From: Deltaproteobacteria bacterium
Lineage (GTDB): Bacteria; Desulfobacterota; Desulfobacteria; Desulfobacterales; Desulfatibacillaceae
Direction of reading: 5' to 3'
Length of the DNA stretch: 64,000 nt
Assembly (NCBI GenBank): GCA_016235345.1
Contig: JACRLG010000007.1
Span: 62,001 to 126,000 of the forward strand
Shown: positions 7,631-16,845 of the stretch, piece by piece
How positions within the stretch are numbered: the stretch's first letter is position 1
How the letters are laid out: the number at the start of each line of letters is the position of its first letter
Translations under genes and position numbers: made by a program
Notes under the pieces: generated by a model
Told to the model about the DNA's origin: nothing
Seen by the model: only the letters and a program-made list of their open reading frames with translations
Database searches by the model: none

Positions 7631-8113
7631 ATGGAATTGACCGCCGTCAGGCTCGACATCCCCGAAGGGGCCAACATAATCGTGGGCCAGACCCACTTCA
7701 TCAAAACCGTGGAAGACCTCTACGAAATCCTCGTGGGCGCGGTTCCCGGAATCGAGTTCGGTATTGCCTTTTGCGAGGCATCAGGCGACTGCCTCATACG
7801 CACGGACGGTAATTCCGACGAGCTGGTTTCCGCTGCGGTGCGAAACGCCGGGGCGGTGGCCGCCGGGCACAGCTTTTTCGTGGTGATGAAAAAGGCCTAT
7901 CCCATAAACGTGTTGAACGCGGTGAAAGCCTGCCAGGAGGTCTGCTCCATCTACTGCGCCACGGCGAACCCGGTTGAGGTCATCGTGGCCAGGACTGAGC
8001 AGGGCGCGGGCATAATGGGCGTCATCGACGGCTCGTCCCCCAAAGGGATTGAGACGGAAAGCGACCAGGCGTGGCGCTTGGACCTTCTGCAAAAGATCGG
8101 TTACAAGAGGTAG
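7631..8113 (+). CDS. adenosine-specific kinase family protein (DUF355)
   Basis: This 160-residue protein matches the small DUF355 family, annotated from archaeal structures as adenosine-specific kinase. Recognisable parts are ANIIVGQTHFIKTVEDLYE near the start, FGIAFCEASG, a central GHSFFV and the C-terminal ATANPVEVIVARTEQGAGIMGVIDG. The real substrate in bacteria is uncertain. The ATG at 7631 is chosen because GGAGGG lies directly upstream; an in-frame TTG at 7619 is disregarded. Three bases separate it from the sirtuin gene, so the two form an operon with the following glycosyltransferase. Confidence 0.8.
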   Translation: MELTAVRLDIPEGANIIVGQTHFIKTVEDLYEILVGAVPGIEFGIAFCEASGDCLIRTDGNSDELVSAAVRNAGAVAAGHSFFVVMKKAYPINVLNAVKACQEVCSIYCATANPVEVIVARTEQGAGIMGVIDGSSPKGIETESDQAWRLDLLQKIGYKR

Positions 8114-8116
8114 ACC

Positions 8117-8851
8117 ATGCAGGAGGCCGTCAAACAGGCCGCGAAGCTCATCCGCGAGGCAAGGCTCGTGGTGGCCCTGACCGGCGCGGGAATCTCCGTG
8201 GAAAGCGGCATCCCGCCCTTTCGGGGCAAGGGCGGCCTGTGGGAAAAGATGGACCCCATGGAGTTCGCCCACATCGATTCGTTCCTTCGCAACCCGGCCA
8301 GGGTCTGGGACATCCTGGTGCGCGAGATGAAGGGCGTGGTGGACCGCGCCATGCCCAACGCCGGGCACATCAACCTCGCACGGCTGGAAGAGGCCGGGCG
8401 GCTTTCGGCAATAATAACCCAGAACGTGGACGGCCTGCACCAGAGGGCCGGAAGCACTGAGGTCATAGAGTTTCACGGCACCTTTGCCCTCCAGCGGTGC
8501 ATGAGATGCGGGAAAACCATCCCCACCGAACAGGTGAGCCTTAACGTTCTTCCGCCTTTGTGCGAATGCGGCGGAATACTTCGGCCCGACTGCGTTTTTT
8601 TCGGCGAGGCGATTCCGGCGGACGCCCTGGACAGGAGCTACGATCTCAGCTCGGCCTGCGACGTCATGCTGGTCATCGGCACCTCGGCGGTGGTCATGCC
8701 AGCCGCCTCCATGCCGCGAGTGGCCAAGAAGGCCGGGGCCAAAATCATCGAGATCAACACCGACGTGACGCCGCTTTCCACAAGCCTCACGGACCTTCTG
8801 CTCAAGGGCTCGGCAGGTGAAGTGCTGGAGAAAATTTTGAAGGCCTTGTGA
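8117..8851 (+). CDS. cobB: NAD-dependent protein deacylase (sirtuin)
   Basis: This 244-residue protein removes acyl groups from lysines using NAD. NAD-binding motifs GAGISVESGIPPFRG (about residues 22-36) and TQNVDGLHQRAG, the catalytic His in HGTF, and two pairs of zinc cysteines (CMRC and the CEC of CECGG) are all present. Many sirtuins act on acetyl-CoA synthetase and other central-carbon enzymes, a plausible job here, but the target is not shown. Translationally close to its neighbours on both sides (3 and 1 bases). Confidence 0.95.
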   Translation: MQEAVKQAAKLIREARLVVALTGAGISVESGIPPFRGKGGLWEKMDPMEFAHIDSFLRNPARVWDILVREMKGVVDRAMPNAGHINLARLEEAGRLSAIITQNVDGLHQRAGSTEVIEFHGTFALQRCMRCGKTIPTEQVSLNVLPPLCECGGILRPDCVFFGEAIPADALDRSYDLSSACDVMLVIGTSAVVMPAASMPRVAKKAGAKIIEINTDVTPLSTSLTDLLLKGSAGEVLEKILKAL

Positions 8852-8852
8852 G

Positions 8853-9830
8853 ATGGGCCGGGGCGTCTCAAATATCCTGGTCATCCACCAGGGCGCTCTT
8901 GGCGATCTCGTTCTCTCCTTTCCGGCGCTTTCCGCCCTTGCCGGGAAAACGGGCAGCTTTCTCGATCTCGTCTGCCTGCCCCAATGGGAAAAGGCGGCCC
9001 TTGCCGTAAAGGCCGCCCGCAGAACCATTTCATCCGAACAGCCTTTGATCACCGGCCTTTTCGCCGATCCGCCCGATTTAAAAAGCCTCTATTTTCTACG
9101 AAGCTATCAGCGCGTCATACTGTTCTCGTTTTCCGAAAGCCTGGAAAAAGCCTGCGCAACATCCGGCGTTCCAATCACGAGAATCGCCCCAAGGCCAGGC
9201 CCCGGCGTCACCATCCACGCTGCCCGCCACATATGGGAGGGGTTGACGGGAGCGGGCCTGTTGCCGGAGCCTCCCGTTGATTTCCCCGATTCGTGGATTC
9301 CCGCAGGAAAAGCCGGGCGTGAATCGGCGGCGACCGGTGGCCCGGTGCTGCTTCACCCCGGAGCCGGAAGCCCCCGCAAGCGCTGGCCCCTTGAAAGATT
9401 CGCGGAGCTTGCCGGGGGCTTGAGGAAAATGGGGATAGGCTCGCGGTATCTGATCGGCCCTGCGGAGGAGGGGCTTTTGCGGGAACTTGCAGGGCTTGGA
9501 GCGGAACCTGCGGACATCGTGCAATCGAAGGATATGGCCACCCTTCTCCACCACCTGAAAAACTGCCGCGCCCTTGTGGGGAACGACTCCGGGGTCTCTC
9601 ATCTTTCGGCCTTCATGGGGATTCCCACCCTTGCCGTATTCGGGCCGAGCGACCCTTTACGGTGGAGGCCGGTTGGCCGGAGCGTGAAAGTTTTAAGGCC
9701 TGGTAATCTCACATGCGGGCCGTGCTTTGAATCGTGCGAGAAAAACTGCGACGCTCCCAAATGCCTTGCGGATACCGGCGTGGAGGACGTCCTGGGCGTT
9801 TTGGCCGGAATGTTGGCGGGGGTTATTTGA
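8853..9830 (+). CDS. glycosyltransferase family 9 (heptosyltransferase-like)
   Basis: This 325-residue protein is a GT-B transferase that moves ADP-heptose or a related sugar to lipopolysaccharide core. The N-terminal ILVIHQGALGDLVLSFPAL is typical, as are LHPGAGSPRKRWPLERF (around residue 168) and the sugar-nucleotide site GNDSGVSHLSAFMGIPTLAVFGPSDP. A C-terminal Cys-containing loop (CGPCFESCEKNCDAPKCL) is common in this family. It indicates a Gram-negative envelope. The start lies one base after the sirtuin stop, so it is read as the last gene of a three-gene operon. WaaF/RfaF-like, but the exact acceptor is unknown. Confidence 0.88.
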   Translation: MGRGVSNILVIHQGALGDLVLSFPALSALAGKTGSFLDLVCLPQWEKAALAVKAARRTISSEQPLITGLFADPPDLKSLYFLRSYQRVILFSFSESLEKACATSGVPITRIAPRPGPGVTIHAARHIWEGLTGAGLLPEPPVDFPDSWIPAGKAGRESAATGGPVLLHPGAGSPRKRWPLERFAELAGGLRKMGIGSRYLIGPAEEGLLRELAGLGAEPADIVQSKDMATLLHHLKNCRALVGNDSGVSHLSAFMGIPTLAVFGPSDPLRWRPVGRSVKVLRPGNLTCGPCFESCEKNCDAPKCLADTGVEDVLGVLAGMLAGVI

Positions 9831-9838
9831 AGTGAATT

Positions 9839-9944
9839 GTAGGTTGGGTGGTTCTGCCCGTAGGGCAGGTTCACCCAACATCTTGGCGCGATTCCGCAAT
9901 TGTTGGGTGAACCCGTGCCTTCGGCCCGGAACCACCCAACCTAC
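9839..9944. repeat. family 4 GTAGGTTGGG palindrome, copy 1
   Basis: 106 bp bounded by GTAGGTTGGG and CCCAACCTAC, with an inner hairpin GGGTG-AACC type. It lies between the convergent GT9 and murI genes, where it could act as a two-way terminator. Similar repeats are widespread in proteobacterial genomes. Confidence 0.85.
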
Positions 9945-9953
9945 CGGACTCCA

Positions 9954-10742
9954 TCAAGCGCTGACGGCATGTGAAAGCGGCACGGAGCGATGCAGTATCA
10001 TCTTGGCGATCTTGGAAAACTGGGGAGTGATGTCCGAAACGTAGGCTTGCAGTTTGCCGGAATTGCCAAGTTCCTTCCTCACATCCGGGTGCGCGGTCAG
10101 GTAATCCTTCATGGCCGCAACCACCGCTATTGACGAATCGATGATCCTCACCCTTTTTCCGATTTTTTCGTGGATGATGTCCTTTATCACCGGGTAATGG
10201 GTGCAGCCCAGGATCAGGGTGTCCACCTGCCGGGTTTTCAGGGGATGAAGGTAGTCCTTCACTATCATCCTGGTTTCCGGCTTGGTGAGCCAGCCTTCTT
10301 CAACCAGCGGAACCAGAAGCGGGCAGGGTTCGCTGAAAACCGAAAGACCGGGGCGGGCCTCCTTTATTTTTCTCTCGTAGATGCCGCTTCCTATGGTGCC
10401 CCTGGTGCCGATCACGCCGATACTCCTGGTTTTCGGGTGGCTGACTGCCATTTTTACCGCAGGGCTTACAACCTCGAAAATGGGTATGGGAAACTCGGCC
10501 CTTAGGCGCTCGGTGGCGAAAGACGATGCTGTGTTGCAGGCGATCACTATCATGGAAGCGCCGCGCTCAATGAGAAAGCGGGTGTTTTCCAGGGAGTAGC
10601 GCACGATGGTTTCGGGGCTTTTGGTGCCGTAGGGCGTGCGGGCCGTGTCGCCGAAGTAGAGGACGTCGCAGTCCGGGAATTCCCCTATGATGGCCGACGC
10701 CACCGTGAGCCCGCCTATGCCTGAGTCGAATATGCCGATCAT
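9954..10742 (-). CDS. murI: glutamate racemase
   Basis: This 262-residue cytoplasmic enzyme converts L- to D-glutamate for peptidoglycan. The N-terminus IGIFDSGIGGLTV is the family signature; the two catalytic cysteines lie in VIACNTASSF (near residue 75) and LGCTHYPV (near residue 185). Length matches the family. Convergent with the GT9 gene across a family 4 repeat; divergent from cooC with 258 bases between. Confidence 0.96.
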   Translation of the reverse strand: MIGIFDSGIGGLTVASAIIGEFPDCDVLYFGDTARTPYGTKSPETIVRYSLENTRFLIERGASMIVIACNTASSFATERLRAEFPIPIFEVVSPAVKMAVSHPKTRSIGVIGTRGTIGSGIYERKIKEARPGLSVFSEPCPLLVPLVEEGWLTKPETRMIVKDYLHPLKTRQVDTLILGCTHYPVIKDIIHEKIGKRVRIIDSSIAVVAAMKDYLTAHPDVRKELGNSGKLQAYVSDITPQFSKIAKMILHRSVPLSHAVSA

Positions 10743-11000
10743 AAGGTTTTGCGCATTTCGTAAAGGAGGAAATCCCCACGGGCCGCTTCGATATCCCGCA
10801 CTGGTGAACTATCCGATGGATGCCCTAAAGTCAAGGGACGCCCTGGGCCTCCCATGAAAAGTGTTGACTGAAATGGCTCGCTGCAATAATTTTGAATCGA
10901 TATCCGGGCCGATTGTTCCTGAATCACCAGCCCATAAAAAAGACACAATTTCAACAGGCGGATCGCGTTTGTGATTAGCCTGTCAGGAAGGAAAATTTAA

Positions 11001-11756
11001 GTGAATCAGTTCTCAATAGCCCTTGCCGGAAAAGGTGGCGTGGGCAAAACAACCCTTTGCGGGACCCTCGTGCGCTACCTTGTGGCAAAGGGCAAAAAGC
11101 CCGTGCTGGCAGTTGACGCAGACCCCAACTCCAACTTGAACGAGGTCCTGGGCCTCACGGTGGAAGTCACCCTTGGCGGGGCCAGGGAGGAAATGAAAAA
11201 GGGCAAGGTGCCGCCCGGAATGACCAAGGACGTTTTCATCGAGATGAAAATGGAAGAGGCCATAGCCGAGGCCGACGGCTACGACCTGGTGGTCATGGGC
11301 CAGCCCGAAGGAAGCGGCTGCTACTGCGCGGCCAACTCGCTCCTGTCACGGTTCCTGGAAAAACTCACCGAAAACTACGCTTATCTTGTCATCGACAACG
11401 AGGCCGGCATGGAGCACATCAGCCGCCTTGTGACCAAAAACGTGGACGTCCTGCTCATAGTGTCCGACCCGTCCCGAAGGGCCATTCAGGCGGCAGGGCG
11501 CATAGCCCGGCTCGCAAGCGAATTGAACATCGGGGCGCTCAAAACCCTTTTGGTGGTAAATCAGGTGAAGGGGCCTCTTTCGGATGCGGCCCTGGCGGTG
11601 ATCAAGGAGGAGGGCCTGGAACTGGCCGGAACCGTGCCCGAAGACCCGCTCATCTACCAGTATGATTTTGAAGGCAGGCCCACCCTCACCCTGCCCGCCG
11701 AAAGCAAGGCAGTGCAGGCGGCCTTCGAGATTTTCGACAGGATCATCACAGGATGA
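11001..11756 (+). CDS. cooC: CooC-type nickel insertion ATPase for CODH/ACS
   Basis: This 251-residue P-loop ATPase of the MinD/CooC class matures nickel enzymes, here presumably CODH or ACS. The P-loop GKGGVGKTT is at residues 10-18. The CxC nickel-binding motif (C107 and C109 in GSGCYCAAN), which separates CooC from other MinD-like proteins, is present, as is VIDNEAGMEHIS. The GTG start is supported by AGGAAGGAAA upstream. It lies 5 kb from the acs operon and on the other strand. It overlaps prmA by four bases, an unexpected partner. Confidence 0.9.
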   Translation: MNQFSIALAGKGGVGKTTLCGTLVRYLVAKGKKPVLAVDADPNSNLNEVLGLTVEVTLGGAREEMKKGKVPPGMTKDVFIEMKMEEAIAEADGYDLVVMGQPEGSGCYCAANSLLSRFLEKLTENYAYLVIDNEAGMEHISRLVTKNVDVLLIVSDPSRRAIQAAGRIARLASELNIGALKTLLVVNQVKGPLSDAALAVIKEEGLELAGTVPEDPLIYQYDFEGRPTLTLPAESKAVQAAFEIFDRIITG

Positions 11757-12604
11757 GCGAAAAGGGGCGAAATATCGATTCCGGAGGCGATTGCCCGTAC
11801 AAAGACCTTCACATCTATTACATCGAAGGCTGCCTGATGCCGGGCTCGGACGACCGGTTCGGCGACTCCTACCTTGGGGACTGGGAGGAGGAGGGAACCA
11901 GCTTCCTGTTTTTTTCCAGGCCGGAAGATGATATCATAAGCCGTCTGCTTTCGGATCAGCCGGGGCTTGTTTTGCACGATTCCTACCAGATGGCCTGGAA
12001 GGACTGGCAGGCCCGGTTTCCCGACATGGTCGAAATAGGCGGGTTCGCCTTTGCCGCTCCCTGGTTCGGGGGCGAAACCCCCCGGGGCAAAATTCGGCTC
12101 ACACTGGACCCCGGCGTTGTTTTCGGAACCGGGACCCATCCCACCACGGCCCATTGCATAGAGGCCCTGGAAGAGGTTTTTGCGGGGGACCCGCCGGAAA
12201 AGGTGCTCGATCTCGGCTGCGGAACCGGAATCCTGGCCCTTGCCGCCAAAAGCCTTGGGGCCAAAACGGTGACCGCCGTGGACTTGAACCCCCTGGCCGC
12301 CCGCACCACTAAGGCCAATGTGGCCTTAAACGGCATGGAGGAATCGGTCGCGGTGGTTCACGGCAGAGCCGAAAACTGGGTGGACCGCCCCGCAGATCTC
12401 CTTATGGCCAACATCCACGCGGCGGTTTTGAAGGAACTCGTGTCGCATCCTGGTTTCGCCCGCAAAAAAACGGTGATACTGTCCGGCCTTTTGCGGAGCC
12501 AGGTGGGGGAGATAAGGGACGCGGTAAAGAGTCTTCCATTTAAAATAAAACGCGAATGGAGCTGCGACGGAACATGGTTTACACTCCTGTGCCAGAAGAC
12601 TTGA
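11753..12604 (+). CDS. prmA: ribosomal protein L11 methyltransferase
   Basis: This 283-residue enzyme trimethylates ribosomal protein L11 using SAM. The family landmarks are visible: LDPGVVFGTGTHPTT, then motif I VLDLGCGTGILALAA, TVTAVDLNPLAA and DLLMANIHAAVLKEL. The N-terminal about 60 residues are the L11-recognition domain and are more divergent. It overlaps cooC at its start (ATGA) and the radical SAM gene at its end, so the three genes are translationally coupled. Confidence 0.9.
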   Translation: MSEKGRNIDSGGDCPYKDLHIYYIEGCLMPGSDDRFGDSYLGDWEEEGTSFLFFSRPEDDIISRLLSDQPGLVLHDSYQMAWKDWQARFPDMVEIGGFAFAAPWFGGETPRGKIRLTLDPGVVFGTGTHPTTAHCIEALEEVFAGDPPEKVLDLGCGTGILALAAKSLGAKTVTAVDLNPLAARTTKANVALNGMEESVAVVHGRAENWVDRPADLLMANIHAAVLKELVSHPGFARKKTVILSGLLRSQVGEIRDAVKSLPFKIKREWSCDGTWFTLLCQKT

Positions 12605-13710
12605 CCGACCCGGATAAGGGCCAGGGCCGAGACGAGGACGCTCCCGCCGGAGAGGAGAACCCAACCTACGAAGCCCCGCCCGAGAAAAAAGAGGGCTTCG
12701 AAGCGGTTCTCTACGAAAGGCTTCCGGGAGATTCGGTGCGATGCTTCCTATGCCGCCACGGCTGCACTATTCCGCCCGGAAAGCGCGGCATCTGCGGGGT
12801 GCGGGAAAACCGGGAGGGAATCCTCATCAGCCTCGTCTATGAAAGGTGCGTGGCGAAAAACATAGACCCCATAGAGAAAAAGCCGCTCTTTCACGTGCTT
12901 CCGGGCAGCCGTTCCTTTTCCATCGCCACCGTGGGCTGCAACTTCAAGTGCCGTTTCTGCCAGAACTCGGGAATCGCCCAGATGCCTTCGGATCAGAACG
13001 GGCTCATCGTGGGCGATTATTATCCGCCGGGCGACGTGGTCGCCGACGCCCTTGACGCAGGCTGCCAGAGCATCTCCTACACCTACACCGAGCCCACGGT
13101 CTATTTCGAATACGCCTACGCCACAGCCCGCATCGCAAAGGAAAAGGGGCTCAAGAACATATTCGTCACCAACGGCTTTCAGTCGCCCGAATGCATCAAG
13201 ATGATAGCGCCCTTTCTGGACGCGGCCAACGTGGATCTCAAATCCTTCAACCGCAAGTTCTACACTGGCCTTGTGGGGGCACAGCTTGACGGCGTGCTTG
13301 AAAACCTGAAACTTTTCAGGAAGGAGGGCGTATTCCTGGAAATCACCACCCTCCTCATCCCCCGCGCCAACGACGACCCACGGGAAATAAAGGCCCTGGC
13401 CGAATTCATCGTAAGGGAACTGGGGCCGGACACGCCCTGGCACGTTTCCCGCTTCCACCCGACTTACAGGCTCATGGACAGGCCCCCCACCGACCCGTCC
13501 GCCCTTTTCATGGCCCGCAACATTGGCCGCGACGCGGGGCTTCGCTACGTTTACACCGGCAACATCCCCGGCCAGGGCGGCGAAAACACCCTGTGCCACA
13601 AGTGCAAGGCGCTTCTGATAGAAAGATCGGGTTTCACGGTGAGGCAAAACCGCATGAAGGACGGCGTCTGCCCGGACTGCTTTACCTCGGTGAGCGGGAT
13701 ATGGGATTGA
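12574..13710 (+). CDS. AmmeMemoRadiSam-type radical SAM protein
   Basis: A radical SAM enzyme of 378 residues from the ATG at 12574 (another ATG six codons earlier is possible; neither has a clear ribosome site, and translation is probably coupled to prmA, which it overlaps by 31 bases). The cluster motif CNFKCRFC puts the ligands at C122, C126 and C129. Upstream CFLCRHGCTIPPGKRGICGV and downstream CHKCKALL...CPDC add extra cysteines that may bind a second metal. The family resembles pyruvate formate-lyase activating enzymes; in many genomes it sits with Memo and AMMECR1 proteins, which are not seen here. The substrate is unknown. Confidence 0.85.
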   Translation: MVYTPVPEDLTDPDKGQGRDEDAPAGEENPTYEAPPEKKEGFEAVLYERLPGDSVRCFLCRHGCTIPPGKRGICGVRENREGILISLVYERCVAKNIDPIEKKPLFHVLPGSRSFSIATVGCNFKCRFCQNSGIAQMPSDQNGLIVGDYYPPGDVVADALDAGCQSISYTYTEPTVYFEYAYATARIAKEKGLKNIFVTNGFQSPECIKMIAPFLDAANVDLKSFNRKFYTGLVGAQLDGVLENLKLFRKEGVFLEITTLLIPRANDDPREIKALAEFIVRELGPDTPWHVSRFHPTYRLMDRPPTDPSALFMARNIGRDAGLRYVYTGNIPGQGGENTLCHKCKALLIERSGFTVRQNRMKDGVCPDCFTSVSGIWD

Positions 13711-13761
13711 TGGGGTGGAGGCGGGGCATAAGCCCTAACCTAAGAGGATAGTGGTTTGGTT

Positions 13762-13898
13762 CGTCACCCCGGCGAAGGCCGGGGTCCAGAAAAACGAGGT
13801 GATATCCAAAAAATTACAGCTAAAAATGATGAAAAAGTGAGACTAAGATCATCGCATCCCCAAGAAAAGACTGGGCCCCGGCCTTCGCCGGGGTGACG
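13762..13898. repeat. family 3 GTCACCCCGGCG palindrome, copy 1
   Basis: Outer arms GTCACCCCGGCGAAGGCCGG and the complementary CCGGCCTTCGCCGGGGTGAC enclose about 95 AT-rich bases. It lies between convergent genes. The same arms recur at 27814 and 57805; this type is common in many bacteria. Confidence 0.85.
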
Positions 13899-13938
13899 GC
13901 TATGCAAGGTTAGCGCTGATGGAGAGGGGGGCCGAGGC

Positions 13939-14778
13939 TTAAAACCAGCCGGTATTTGCCTTCCTGTAAAGCTCCGCGAAATGATGGGTGGGGCCGTGGC
14001 CGTGGCCGATGCCCAGCGAATTTTTGATGGCGAAGGTTACGTACTCCTTGGCTCTTTCAACGGCTTCCGGCGCGGTCATGCCCCTGGCGAGGCAGGCGGC
14101 GATGGCGGCTGACAATGTGCATCCGGTTCCGTGGGTGTTTTGGGTGTTGATGCGCTCCGACTCAAAATTGTAAAAATTCTGCCCGTCGAAGAGAATGTCG
14201 CTGGCTTTTCCTTCTAGATGCCCGCCCTTCACCAGAACCCATTTTGGCCCCATGCCGAAAATCGCCCTGGCCGCCTCTTTCATGCTCTCGGTCCCCGTGA
14301 CCGATTTTCCGGTCAATGCCGCTGCTTCCGGTATATTGGGCGTGACGGCGAAGGCAAGGGGCAGGAGGCGTTTAATCACGGCCTCTTTCGCCTCATCCGC
14401 CAGAAGCGGGGCCCCGCCCTTGGCAACCATCACCGGATCGACCACCGGAAAGGGCAGGGAAAAGCGGCTTATGCATTTCGCCACGGCATCCACTATGGCC
14501 GGGCTCGAAAGCATCCCGGTCTTTACCGCGTCCACGCCTATGTCGGTGGTCACCGCCTCCACCTGGAGCGCCACGAAGGCGGGCGAAAGCTCCTCCACCC
14601 CAAGGACTCCGCAGGTGTTCTGGGCCGTCACCGCTGTTATGGCGCTCATCCCGTAAACCCCAAGGGCCGCAAAGGTCTTGAGATCAGCCTGGATGCCCGC
14701 GCCGCCGCCCGAATCGGAGCCTGCAATGGTGAGGGCTTTAGGAATCCTTACGCCTGAAATGGTCCCATCCCCGGTCAT
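13939..14778 (-). CDS. thiD: hydroxymethylpyrimidine/phosphomethylpyrimidine kinase
   Basis: This 279-residue ribokinase-fold enzyme phosphorylates HMP and HMP-phosphate in thiamine synthesis. Signature stretches are [44 protein letters not shown] and the anion-hole/catalytic Asp region [15 protein letters not shown]. Its start overlaps the end of thiL by 41 bases, so the two are co-translated. No TPP riboswitch motif was recognised upstream of the pair. Confidence 0.95.
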   Translation of the reverse strand: MTGDGTISGVRIPKALTIAGSDSGGGAGIQADLKTFAALGVYGMSAITAVTAQNTCGVLGVEELSPAFVALQVEAVTTDIGVDAVKTGMLSSPAIVDAVAKCISRFSLPFPVVDPVMVAKGGAPLLADEAKEAVIKRLLPLAFAVTPNIPEAAALTGKSVTGTESMKEAARAIFGMGPKWVLVKGGHLEGKASDILFDGQNFYNFESERINTQNTHGTGCTLSAAIAACLARGMTAPEAVERAKEYVTFAIKNSLGIGHGHGPTHHFAELYRKANTGWF

Positions 14779-15757
14779 TTTCCGCCGCCTTTATGATGCC
14801 GTGTGAATCGATCAGCCGTATTTCGTCCCTTTGCCCGGTTATCCTGCCTATGGCGCTTATGGGGGCAAGTGACGAGCCTGAAAATTTTTCCCGCAAAAGC
14901 TGAAATTCCGTCTCCGGCAGGGTGAAGCAGAGCTCGTAGTCCTCGCCGCCGTAAAGGGCCAGATTTACCGGGTCTTTTCCGAGCGCTTGGGCTGCCTGTA
15001 CAAGCTCATGGCTTATGGGCAGCCTGTCAATAAAGATGTCCGCACCCCGGCCCGATTGCTCAAGGATATGCCCCAGATCGGCCACGAGCCCGTCAGAAAC
15101 GTCTATAGAAGAGCTTACCATTCCGGATGCTGAAAGAAACCGGCCTTCCTCAACCCTCGGCGCTGGTGTCGCGTGGGCCGCCGCCAGCCGAAGGCGGATG
15201 TTTTCGTCAATTTTAAAATCAGGATTCTTCAAAAGAAGAAGCCCGGCAGCCGAATCCCCAAGGGTTCCTGTGACCGCCACGAGGTCGCCCTCCCTGGCTC
15301 CCCTGCGATACAGGGCCTTGCCCTTTTCGATGCGGCCAAGGCAGGTGATGTCGATGATGACGCCTTGGGGCGATTTCGCCATGTTGCCGCCGATGATGGC
15401 CGCCCCGTAACGTTGGGCCTCGAAGGCCATGCCCCGGCTGAGGCTTTCCATGAAGGCGACGGGGGTTTTCTCCGGAAGAGCGAGGCTCACCAGCAGAAAG
15501 GCCGGTATGGCCCCCATTGCCGCCACGTCGCTGATATTGACAGCCACGGCCTTCCTGCCCACGAGAAAGGGGTCGGAGTCGGAAAGGAAGTGGACTCCTT
15601 CCACTAGGCTGTCGCAGGTGGCCACCACGGAAAAGCCTTCGGGAAGGTCGAAGACGGCGCAGTCGTCGCCGCTGCCTTTAACCAGCCCCTCGCCCTTTTG
15701 GGGTAAGAGCGCCAGCATCCTCTTTATCAGCTCGAATTCCCCCGGATATTCCGTCAT
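14738..15757 (-). CDS. thiL: thiamine-monophosphate kinase
   Basis: This 339-residue PurM/AIR-synthase-fold kinase makes thiamine diphosphate from the monophosphate. Visible landmarks are the glycine/aspartate motif GDDCAVFD near residue 26, [22 protein letters not shown], a [14 protein letters not shown] metal/ATP motif and [11 protein letters not shown]. It is the first gene of a two-gene thi operon; a family 2 repeat lies upstream of it. Confidence 0.95.
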   Translation of the reverse strand: MTEYPGEFELIKRMLALLPQKGEGLVKGSGDDCAVFDLPEGFSVVATCDSLVEGVHFLSDSDPFLVGRKAVAVNISDVAAMGAIPAFLLVSLALPEKTPVAFMESLSRGMAFEAQRYGAAIIGGNMAKSPQGVIIDITCLGRIEKGKALYRRGAREGDLVAVTGTLGDSAAGLLLLKNPDFKIDENIRLRLAAAHATPAPRVEEGRFLSASGMVSSSIDVSDGLVADLGHILEQSGRGADIFIDRLPISHELVQAAQALGKDPVNLALYGGEDYELCFTLPETEFQLLREKFSGSSLAPISAIGRITGQRDEIRLIDSHGIIKAAENDRGWDHFRRKDS

Positions 15758-15880
15758 GAGGCTAATCCTTTACGATGGCCACCGTATAGGAAAAATTAGG
15801 CCGTCAAGGTAATTGCACGTTCTTTCAATCCTTCGTTTTTTAAACGCTCTGGTGGTCTCGACGAAAAATATGAAATGGCA

Positions 15881-16010
15881 TTATTAGGGGGAGCAGGGGT
15901 TAGTTCCATTTTTCGAACTCCCAAAAACGTTGGAGGAGGAAGATTGTAGTATTTCTTCCCTCACCCAGAGTTCTCTAAAGAATGGAAAAGAACCATGCTC
16001 CGCTTAATAA
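15881..16010. repeat. family 2 element (MITE-like), copy 2
   Basis: 130 bp, near-identical in architecture to 6414-6541: TTATTA outer ends, GGAGCAGGGGTT and TTCCATTTTTC at the left, complementary GAATGGAAAAGAACC and ATGCTCC at the right. The shared inner part includes CTCCCAAAAACGTTGGAGGA. It stands in the 398-base gap between thiL and the DUF3786 gene. Confidence 0.8.
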
Positions 16011-16054
16011 CATCGCCAACATAAACTGCGGCGATTTTGCGCAGCAAAAGCGAC

Positions 16055-16095
16055 GTTTGATAAAAGGGGGCCTGGGGGAACTTGAGTTCCCCCAG
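16055..16095 (-). terminator. intrinsic terminator after the DUF3786 gene
   Basis: A perfect 11-bp stem (CTGGGGGAACT at 16072-16082 and its complement at 16085-16095, two-base loop) lies about 60 bases downstream of the DUF3786 stop. On the minus strand it is followed after GCCCCC by TTTTAT. Confidence 0.65.
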
Positions 16096-16155
16096 CCGCC
16101 GGAGGCGCTTTTCATCTTTTGCTTTTCAAATGCGGTGGCCCTTATCCTTACGGCG

Positions 16156-16776
16156 TCACCTGGGCTTTAGGGCGGCCATGCGGTAGACTATCATCCCGGC
16201 AAGCCAGGCCATGTCTTCGGGCGAGATGATCCTGCCTACGCTGCGGTCGAAGAGGATGGAGGCTTCAGGCGGAAACTCCTCGTCCCCGGCGTAGAGGATG
16301 ATCCGAACCGGAACCCTGGGAAAGGGCGAGAACTCGAAACAGGCGTCCCCGGGCCCGGCGAACGGAACCCCGCCCACCAGGGGGGCGATCTTTTTCAATG
16401 ATTCCGGGTCTTCGCCGAAGATTTTTTTAAGGGGGTCTATGGCGCGCTTTGTGAAGGCCGAAGTGTAAAAGGACGCGCCGGGAATTTCCCGGTAAGCGGC
16501 CCAGTCTTCGGAAGGATCGGCCAAGGGGTCGCCCAGAAGATAGTGAAGGATCAGAACCTGTTCCTGGATGGGCGCGGGCTTTTCCGGCTCATCTGCATCG
16601 GTGAAGGTGAAATCCGGGGGCAAAGCGTGAAACACGCGGTTCAAAAAGGGGATCACCAGGACTCCGCCCTCCGTAACCTCGTAACCGCCGTCGCTTCCCA
16701 GGGCTGTGGCGTCCCTCTTGGACAGGGCCTCAACCGCGATTTTTTTCGCGTTTTCGTAATCGTCAACTCTTGCCAA
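16156..16776 (-). CDS. DUF3786 protein linked to the acs cluster
   Basis: This 206-residue protein begins at a TTG (LARVDDYENAKK) with AGGGGGC five bases before it. A longer frame starting at 16830 would run through the terminator hairpin and is rejected. The sequence fits the uncharacterised DUF3786 family, often found in anaerobes with corrinoid and acetyl-CoA pathway genes: ILHYLLGDPLADPSEDWAAY, then VPFAGPGDACFEFSPFPRVP and the terminal IISPEDMAWLAGMIVYRMA. No catalytic motif is known. It follows acsE but is separated from it by a strong hairpin, so its expression may depend on readthrough. Confidence 0.7.
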   Translation of the reverse strand: MARVDDYENAKKIAVEALSKRDATALGSDGGYEVTEGGVLVIPFLNRVFHALPPDFTFTDADEPEKPAPIQEQVLILHYLLGDPLADPSEDWAAYREIPGASFYTSAFTKRAIDPLKKIFGEDPESLKKIAPLVGGVPFAGPGDACFEFSPFPRVPVRIILYAGDEEFPPEASILFDRSVGRIISPEDMAWLAGMIVYRMAALKPR

Positions 16777-16796
16777 AATTGCCCCCTTGAAACTAC

Positions 16797-16826
16797 AAAG
16801 CCCCTTTCCCGGAGGAAAGGGGCTTT
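16797..16826 (-). terminator. intrinsic terminator between acsE and the DUF3786 gene
   Basis: A 13-bp perfect stem (AAAGCCCCTTTCC / GGAAAGGGGCTTT) with a four-base loop begins 20 bases after the acsE stop. It ends in TTT then GTAGTTT, so termination may be partial. It is the clearest hairpin in the locus. Confidence 0.8.
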
Positions 16827-16845
16827 GCAACGGAAAGCCGCGCCT

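Noticed and set aside
15757-15880. TPP riboswitch before thiL
   Set aside because: No conserved CTGAGA or TGATCTGGATAATGCC-like segments seen.
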